Assembly (NCBI GenBank): GCA_964402115.1
Contig: CAYOBW010000252.1
Coordinates: forward strand, 1 to 10,621
Direction: 5' to 3'
Source: CAYOBW01 sp964402115
GTDB lineage: Bacteria > Verrucomicrobiota > Kiritimatiellia > UBA8416 > CAYOBW01
DNA length: 10,621 nt
Under the pieces are notes generated by a model. The model searched no databases, was not told the origin of the DNA, and worked only from the letters and a program-made list of their open reading frames with translations. This document shows, one piece after another, positions 6,000 to 10,621 of the stretch. Both the position numbers and the translations under genes were made by a program. Position 1 is the first letter of the stretch; each line of letters begins with the position of its first letter.

Positions 6000-7720
6000 G
6001 TGCAGGCGCGTGTTGTGGGTGCGTTGCCGCGGCGGGGGTTCCCCCCTTCCGTGCCCCGCCACCACCGAGTACGACGGCCCGCGCGTCCTGCGCAGCCGGA
6101 GCCGGACGCACCAGTTTCGGGTACGACGCGCTCGGCCGCGCGAAGGCGGTGACAAATGCGCTTGGCGCGATCACGCGGTATCGCTACGATGCGGCCGGCA
6201 ATGTGACCAATGCGGTGGATGCCTTGAACCGGACGACTAAATCGAACTTCCTCGGGGGCGCGCGGCTGACCGTCGGCAGCAACAAGCTCTCCATCGTCGC
6301 GCGGGACGGGGCAAGCCGCGACACCGAGCAGACGCGGGCCGTCTTCGCTCCGCCGACCAATCCGCAGGCGTTTCGGTACGACCTGAACGGCAATCTCGTG
6401 TCCGACGGCTTCCGCGAGTACACCTGGGACGAGGAAAACCGGCTGACGCGCGTCGCCGCCACGGCAGCGGTGCCGACGGCGGTCCGCAAGCGCTGCGACC
6501 ACGTGTACGACGCCCAGAGCCGGCGGGTGCGGACGGTGCTACGGAACTGGTCCGGCAGCGCCTGGGTCGTCGCGAGCACGAACACGTTCGTGTACGACGC
6601 GTGGAATCCCATCGCCGAGATCTCGCGTCCGACCGGCGGCGCTGCCGTCACGAACCACTACGTTTGGGGGCTGGACCTGAGCGGCAGCCTGCAAGGCGCC
6701 GGCGGCATCGGCGGCTTGCTCGCCCGCTATACGCAAAGCGGCGCGAGCGCCACCGGGACGCTGCTCTACACGTACGACGGCAACGGTAACGTAACCGAGG
6801 TCGCCAACGTCACCGGCGCGACGGTCGCCCAGTACCGCTACGATCCGTTCGGCGTGGTCGTCTCCGCCACCGGCACGTCGGCTGCCGACAACAAGGTGCG
6901 GTGGTCCAGCAAGTTGGCGGATGATGCGAGCGGGTTGGTGTACTACGGGTATAGGTGGTATGCGCCGGAGCAGAGAAGGTGGGCAGCTTCGGATCCAATT
7001 CTCGACGAGGGCTTCACGGGCGGTCTTGGCAAGCGCTCGCTTCTGTTGCCGTCGAGCGGTCTGGCGACCCGTTACGCTCATGGGGTTCCCGCACGCAGCC
7101 GTTACGCGTACTTGGCGAACGCTCCTGGAAACGGTGTCGAGTACTTGGGACTAATGGCCACGTGCATCGGAATCGGGTGCCAGCAATTAAACGAGCAGTG
7201 GATGGACGCCGGCGTCAATTGCTGCCCCGCATGCGAGTATGAGGCGCTGGCGAAAATGACTAAGTTCCAGGAATACGTAATGGCACTCTACGCGAATCAC
7301 ATGGCTGCAGAGATAGCTGAACTCAAGCGACGATCTACAAACGCGGCAGGCGGAGTCTGTACTCCTACTACCCCAGGTGCTCCGGGCCGGTGGACTGCGG
7401 GAGATGAAATCGACAATATCGCATCTTGTGGTGGCTACTGCATGTGGATTCACGAGGACTTCCACAGGAGAGAATGCGAAAGCAGACCATGGGACAATAC
7501 GTGGTACATGATAACAATTGAAGATGAGGCCCTCCATGACGTTCCTGCATACGCCGCATCCGTGAGTTGCTTGCGCAACAAGGTGCGCTTCGCGGAAGCA
7601 TCCGCGCGCCGATACGGCGGTGACATGCGCTTGGCTTGCGAATGCTGCAAGATGGCGCGTGGGAAAGGCACCATTCCTTCGTTCTCAAGCACATTGGGCG
7701 AGTTATTGTGGCCGTTTTGA
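5996..7720 (+). CDS. Truncated RHS protein A with zinc-metallopeptidase-like C-terminal domain
   Basis: The gene encodes 574 residues from a GTG with AAGGAG at 5982-5987, overlapping the previous stop. Residues 1-37 are low-complexity and unlike RHS; they appear to read an RHS repeat out of frame. From ~38 there are clear RHS/YD repeats (FGYDALGR, YRYDAAGN, FRYDLNGN, YTYDGNGN, YRYDPFG). The end-of-core signature ASGLVYYGYRWYAPEQRRW runs to DP at 333-334, then a longer than usual stretch to YLGL near 386. Full RHS proteins have far longer cores forming a cocoon around the toxin; this has only the last part and no signal peptide. The tip (387-574) holds HEDFH (486-490) with E509/E511 and AY (518-519) downstream, as in HExxH zinc peptidases, plus many cysteines (390, 395, 409, 410, 413, 478, 482, 494, 525, 548, 550, 551). 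It is likely a toxin tip; no protease activity is proven. Confidence 0.88.
   Translation: MSAGACCGCVAAAGVPPFRAPPPPSTTARASCAAGAGRTSFGYDALGRAKAVTNALGAITRYRYDAAGNVTNAVDALNRTTKSNFLGGARLTVGSNKLSIVARDGASRDTEQTRAVFAPPTNPQAFRYDLNGNLVSDGFREYTWDEENRLTRVAATAAVPTAVRKRCDHVYDAQSRRVRTVLRNWSGSAWVVASTNTFVYDAWNPIAEISRPTGGAAVTNHYVWGLDLSGSLQGAGGIGGLLARYTQSGASATGTLLYTYDGNGNVTEVANVTGATVAQYRYDPFGVVVSATGTSAADNKVRWSSKLADDASGLVYYGYRWYAPEQRRWAASDPILDEGFTGGLGKRSLLLPSSGLATRYAHGVPARSRYAYLANAPGNGVEYLGLMATCIGIGCQQLNEQWMDAGVNCCPACEYEALAKMTKFQEYVMALYANHMAAEIAELKRRSTNAAGGVCTPTTPGAPGRWTAGDEIDNIASCGGYCMWIHEDFHRRECESRPWDNTWYMITIEDEALHDVPAYAASVSCLRNKVRFAEASARRYGGDMRLACECCKMARGKGTIPSFSSTLGELLWPF
6061..6096 (+). pseudogene. Out-of-frame RHS repeat scrap at the start of RHS gene A
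   Basis: In the frame one base off that of the 5996 gene, bases 6061-6096 read TTEYDGPRVLRS, which resembles an RHS/YD repeat unit leading into the FGYDALGR unit that follows in the annotated frame. A frameshift around 6097-6107, where CCGGAG CCGGAC repeats, would join them. The first ~37 residues of RHS A are therefore probably a shifted, decayed continuation of a longer RHS core. Confidence 0.5.
6179..6994 (+). repeat. RHS-core direct repeat, copy A
   Basis: This segment of RHS A matches 8369-9190 of RHS B nearly codon for codon, from Y(R)YDAAGN to the DP before the tip. By eye about 25 of some 270 aligned residues differ, with one two-codon indel (KSNFLGG versus HDSTNFLGG). A 60-base sample (6661-6720) is 73% GC. 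Confidence 0.9.
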
Positions 7721-7739
7721 CGGTCCTGCGAAGCGCAAG

Positions 7740-8363
7740 ATGAAGTTACGTCGTCAGGGGTGCTCGCGAATGGCCGTGGTTCTTGCGGCAATAGGCTTGT
7801 GCGCCGTAGTAACAGGCTGTCTTCGGTGCTTTGGAATTCCCGCGTGGATGCCAGGTCTTGGACACAGTGAATTCGTTGTTGTCACGCTGGGTGTTCGGCA
7901 TGTTTTGCGCCATGGGAATGGGCGGATCCAAGCCGTAGAGGTGCGACGCGGGCGAACGCATTTCGAACCAGGAACCGACATTGGGTATACGCCCTTGGTC
8001 AGAGCGGACTACTATGATTTGGCTGGTCGCCCAGTATGTACCGTGCGCGATGGGGCTGGAGTGCAAGTGCTGTTTTACGACAATGGGCGCATGAAGCAGA
8101 TGGCCTTGTGCGCGAACGGATGCTATTGGGGCCCTTACGTGCGCTGGTTTGAGGACGGACGTTTGGCTAACTCGTCGTGTTTCGAATACCACGGGTGGCG
8201 AGGTCCTGATGAGGCATTCTTCGAGAGCGGGCAAAGGAAGCGAGAGATCTTCTACAACGCTAGCGGGGATTCTGTTCGCGCCAAGTACTGGGACCGCGAC
8301 CCAGCATGGTCGGGGGAACCGGGGGCGGTGGAGTCATATCTGAACCGCCAGGAGAGAAGGTGA
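7740..8363 (+). CDS. Lipoprotein with MORN/YwqK-like repeats, candidate immunity protein of RHS A
   Basis: The gene encodes 207 residues. The N-terminus is a lipoprotein signal: basic MKLRRQGCSR, hydrophobic core, lipobox VTGC with Cys27 as the lipidated residue. From ~88 there are repeated short strands of the type YYDLAGRPV, LFYDNGRMK (111-119), VRWFEDGRLA (134-143) and AFFESGQRK (159-167). This pattern is typical of MORN-like YwqK-family proteins; YwqK of Bacillus subtilis is the antitoxin of the secreted toxin YwqJ. It lies 19 bases after RHS A, so a protective role against that tip is plausible. The lipid anchor would place it in the periplasm or on a membrane. The frame is open upstream to 7620, but this overlaps RHS A, and only 7740 gives a lipobox at the right distance. 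The stop overlaps the ATG of RHS B by one base. Confidence 0.82.
   Translation: MKLRRQGCSRMAVVLAAIGLCAVVTGCLRCFGIPAWMPGLGHSEFVVVTLGVRHVLRHGNGRIQAVEVRRGRTHFEPGTDIGYTPLVRADYYDLAGRPVCTVRDGAGVQVLFYDNGRMKQMALCANGCYWGPYVRWFEDGRLANSSCFEYHGWRGPDEAFFESGQRKREIFYNASGDSVRAKYWDRDPAWSGEPGAVESYLNRQERR
8351..8360 (+). promoter_or_regulatory. Ribosome binding site that decides the start of RHS B
   Basis: GGAGAGAAGG lies directly before TGATG, in which the lipoprotein stop (8361-8363) shares its A with the ATG at 8363. The RHS B frame is open further upstream, but only this start has a good ribosome site, and it begins precisely at an RHS repeat (MQYRCDAAGN). Confidence 0.65.
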
Positions 8364-9787
8364 TGCAATACCGCTGCGATGCGGCCGGCAATGGGCCCAA
8401 TGCGGTGGATGCCTTGAACCGGATGCTCCACGACTCGACCAACTTCCTCGGGGGCGCGCGGTTGACGGTCGGCAGCAACAAGCTCTCCATCGTTGCGCGG
8501 GACGGCGCGAGTCGCGACACCGAGCAGACGAGGGCCGTCTTCGCCCCGCCGACGAATCCGCAAGCGTTTCGGTACGACCTCAACGGGAATCTCGTGTCGG
8601 ATGGCTTCCGGGATTACACCTGGGACGAGGAGAACCGCCTGACGCGCGTCGCCGCTACGGTAGCGGTGCCGACGGCCGCCCGCAAACGCTGCGACTACGT
8701 GTACGACGCCCAGAGTCGCCGGGTGCGGACCGTGCTGCGGAACTGGTCCGGCAGCGCCTGGGTCGTGGCGAGCACGAACACGTTCGTCTACGACGGCTGG
8801 AACCCGATTGCAGCGGTGACGCGCCCCACCGGCGGTGCTGCTGTTACGAACCACTACGTCTGGGGCCTCGACCTCTCCGGCAGCCTGCAAGGCGCCGGCG
8901 GCATCGGCGGCTTGCTCGCCCGCTATACGCAAAGCGGCGCGACCGCCACCGCAACGATGCTCTACACGTACGACGGCAACGGCAACGTGACGGTGGTCGC
9001 CAACGTCACCGGCGCGACCGTGGCCCAATACCGCTACGATCCCTTCGGCGTGGTCGTGTCTGCCACCGGCGCCGTTGCCGCCGACAACAAGGTGCGGTGG
9101 TCCACGAAGTGGGCGGATGATGCGAGCGGGTTGGTGTACTATGGGTATAGGTGGTATGCGCCGGAGCAGAGGAGGTGGGTGAGCAAGGACCCGATGGAGG
9201 AGAGGGGGTCGCAAAACCTCTATGCGTTTGTTCTCAATAGCGCGTTGTCGCACGTCGATTTCTGTGGGTTGGTTGCTGTGCCCGTGAATGCAACCGTGCC
9301 GGTGGTGGCAGAGATGAACACAAACCACCCTGATCGCGACGGCAGAGAGGTTGGCGAGCTCGTCGAAGTGAAGGCGAGGATCGTGCGCTCGGTGAAGGGA
9401 AAGCTTTCCCCAATCGAAGAACCGAAGATGAAGGATGCACCGACGGCAGGTGCTGGGGACCAGTTCTTTTGCTGCAAGTGTGATCGCGTTGAAGTCACCT
9501 TCTACGAGACTTATAAGTGGATTGAGAACCAGCTGCCCGGGGCTACACACCCTAATGCATGGATGGAGGAACCTGATCTCCGGCGATCGCTGCAAGCCGA
9601 GTTCGAGCAGAAGGAAAGGACATATATTGTGAGAACACAAGAAGCGTGTCAGGCGAAGTGTGATAGTGATCTGGACAATGCAAAATGGGTGGCGGCTCAG
9701 CCATCGATGCCTCGACCTCGCAAAATCACTTCCGAGCGGCTTCCCGAGCGACACACACCTTCCGATCCAAGAAGGAGGGGTTGGTGA
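8363..9787 (+). CDS. Truncated RHS protein B with an unrecognised cysteine-containing C-terminal domain
   Basis: The gene encodes 474 residues. It begins inside the RHS core (MQYRCDAAGN) and runs through the same units as RHS A to the core-end signature SGLVYYGYRWYAPEQRRW. DP follows at 276-277, then the standard NLYAFVLNSALSHVDFCGL (ending at 303). The tip, residues 304-474, is unrelated to that of RHS A. It has Cys370, Cys371 and Cys373 (CCKC) and Cys429/Cys433 (CxxxC), which may bind metal or form disulfides, many charged residues, and a basic Pro/Arg-rich end. I recognise no toxin family. There is no signal peptide and only about 300 residues of core, so like RHS A it looks like a displaced tip cassette and not a complete delivery protein. 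It is coupled by TGATG overlaps to the lipoprotein before it and the SUMF1-like gene after it. Confidence 0.88.
   Translation: MQYRCDAAGNGPNAVDALNRMLHDSTNFLGGARLTVGSNKLSIVARDGASRDTEQTRAVFAPPTNPQAFRYDLNGNLVSDGFRDYTWDEENRLTRVAATVAVPTAARKRCDYVYDAQSRRVRTVLRNWSGSAWVVASTNTFVYDGWNPIAAVTRPTGGAAVTNHYVWGLDLSGSLQGAGGIGGLLARYTQSGATATATMLYTYDGNGNVTVVANVTGATVAQYRYDPFGVVVSATGAVAADNKVRWSTKWADDASGLVYYGYRWYAPEQRRWVSKDPMEERGSQNLYAFVLNSALSHVDFCGLVAVPVNATVPVVAEMNTNHPDRDGREVGELVEVKARIVRSVKGKLSPIEEPKMKDAPTAGAGDQFFCCKCDRVEVTFYETYKWIENQLPGATHPNAWMEEPDLRRSLQAEFEQKERTYIVRTQEACQAKCDSDLDNAKWVAAQPSMPRPRKITSERLPERHTPSDPRRRGW
8369..9190 (+). repeat. RHS-core direct repeat, copy B
   Basis: This is the second copy of the segment at 6179-6994, in the same orientation and offset by 2190-2196 bases. 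Homology stops abruptly after the conserved DP, where the tips diverge. Confidence 0.9.
9773..9780 (+). promoter_or_regulatory. Strong ribosome binding site of the SUMF1-like gene
   Basis: AGGAGGGG lies six bases before the ATG at 9787 (eight from the AGGAGG core), inside the 3' end of RHS B. It is one of the strongest sites in the window and supports the TGATG start. Confidence 0.7.
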
Positions 9788-10621
9788 TGTCAAGATTGCT
9801 CGGTTTGACTTTGCCAATCTACGCGAGTGCAGTCATTTGCCTGCCACATCCGTCTGCGGGTACGGGCGTTGTTACCAACGACAGCGTGATTTCTCTCGTT
9901 GTGGATGGTTCCGTCACCATGGAGTTTGTGCGCCTTCCCTTTGGCGTGCTCAAAGGACTCCAAGGGCTTCCGCATTGTGCTGTCTGGTGGGCCTGTGTCA
10001 ACGATATCCCCATGACAAACGTCCTTTGGATGGGCAAGTACGAGGTCTCGCAAAGGCAATGGATGGCGGTTATGTTCGACAATCCGAGCTACAACCGCGG
10101 CGCGGACATGCCGGTGGAAAGCGTGCGTGTCCAGGACGTCCGGGACTTCCTTTATCGGCTGCATGGGCTGTTCAAGCGGCAAGGCTATTCTTGCCGATTG
10201 CCTCTGGAATACGAATGGGAGTATGCCTGTCGCGCCGGAAGCACGAATGCACACGCACACGGGGAGGATGACTCCGCGCTTGCCGCATACGCTTGGTACA
10301 GTGCAAATAGCAGCGGGACGACACACCACATTGGTACACGCAGAGCCAATCTCTGGGGTTTGCATGACATGCAAGGGAACGTCCTGGAATTGGTGGACTG
10401 CAACGCCTACACCGTGGCGACGGACGCCACATCGCCGAGCAGTGGATCCGAGGACGACGAGTTATTAGTGTGTCGCGGGGGGTCGTGCTGTCTGGATCCA
10501 CTGCAATGCCGTTGTAGCGCACGCACCCGCGTTTCCGCGGCGGGATTGGCAAGAGAGCCTAGTATGGGCGCTTCTGGGTTTGTGGGGGGGAATCGTATTG
10601 GCTTGGGCGTGATCCGGATAG
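9787..10621 (+). CDS. SUMF1 / formylglycine-generating-enzyme-like protein (3' end outside the window)
   Basis: The frame is open from ATG 9787 to the window edge, giving 278 complete residues and nearly the whole family length. Residues 1-~24 are a probable signal peptide (LLGLTLPIYASAVICL, cut near PSA). Family signatures follow in order: MEFVRLPFG (45-53), WMGKYEVSQRQWMAVM (81-96), NPSY (99-102), MPVESV (108-113), SCRLPLEYEWEYACRAG (135-151), NLWGLHDMQGNV (188-199), CRGGS (229-233), and an ending like GFR-V-R (IGLGVIRI). True formylglycine-generating enzymes use a cysteine pair spaced GGSxxCxxxxC. Here the sequence is GGSCCLDPLQC, so the second cysteine (241) aligns but the first is shifted (234 or 235). 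Sulfatase activation is therefore doubtful; many bacterial relatives lack it. By position it sits in the partner slot after RHS B. Most likely it is exported. Confidence 0.85.
   Translation, partial: MSRLLGLTLPIYASAVICLPHPSAGTGVVTNDSVISLVVDGSVTMEFVRLPFGVLKGLQGLPHCAVWWACVNDIPMTNVLWMGKYEVSQRQWMAVMFDNPSYNRGADMPVESVRVQDVRDFLYRLHGLFKRQGYSCRLPLEYEWEYACRAGSTNAHAHGEDDSALAAYAWYSANSSGTTHHIGTRRANLWGLHDMQGNVLELVDCNAYTVATDATSPSSGSEDDELLVCRGGSCCLDPLQCRCSARTRVSAAGLAREPSMGASGFVGGNRIGLGVIRI

Noticed and set aside
8306..8362. Upstream starts for RHS B
   Set aside because: The extension would be glycine-rich read-through of the lipoprotein gene; the TGATG start with GGAGAGAAGG is far better.
8252..9817. A 521-codon open frame on the minus strand across RHS B
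   Set aside because: It is the shadow of the RHS repeats; its His/Arg-rich content mirrors the core, and a similar shadow frame occurs opposite RHS A.
9787..9857. Lipoprotein signal in the SUMF1-like protein
   Set aside because: The cysteine follows AVI, which does not fit a lipobox because Ile precedes the Cys; an ordinary signal peptide is more likely.

Overview
The window is GC-rich, entirely + strand bacterial DNA made of tightly packed genes that mostly overlap at their stop/start codons. It most resembles the PVC superphylum (Kiritimatiellota, Verrucomicrobiota or Lentisphaerota). The reasons are a large secreted protein that combines repeated NLGQLK motifs with many calcium-binding DxDxDG repeats, RHS genes, a SUMF1-like protein and a RAYT-type mobile element. 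This placement rests on recalled family associations, not on a marker gene. I see no rRNA, tRNA or CRISPR.

Left third (1-4663): an apparent operon of exported proteins. It holds the 3' end of an unrecognised gene, a small secreted coiled-coil protein (292-783), a 999-residue surface or secreted protein with NLGQLK repeats, about twelve TSP3-like calcium repeats and a C-terminal metzincin-like protease domain (780-3779), and a protein with a signal peptide, proline-rich linker and C-terminal membrane anchor (3776-4663). The last three are joined by 4-base GTGA and ATGA overlaps.

Middle (4664-5289): no intact gene. It holds a decayed IS200/IS605-like (RAYT, Y1 transposase) remnant. Only the first ~40 residues of the transposase are readable. 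Two copies of a 16-base end sequence exactly 150 bp apart lie to its left, and a matching inverted end lies to its right.

Right half (5290-10621): what looks like a chain of displaced polymorphic-toxin cassettes. Two RHS genes (5996-7720 and 8363-9787) each keep only the last ~275-340 residues of an RHS core. They share a direct repeat of roughly 820 bp and end in unrelated C-terminal domains. The first tip has an HEDFH zinc-peptidase motif and many cysteines; the second is cysteine-containing and unrecognised. Each RHS gene is followed closely by another gene: a lipoprotein with MORN/YwqK-like repeats (7740-8363), then a SUMF1/formylglycine-generating-enzyme-like protein that runs off the window (9787 onward). 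Two small genes before the first RHS (5290-5559 and 5556-5999) are probably the stump of a third toxin/partner module cut by the mobile element. The RHS-core repeats are much more GC-rich than the tips and partner genes, as expected for swapped toxin modules. Toxin and immunity roles here are inferred from position and motifs only.
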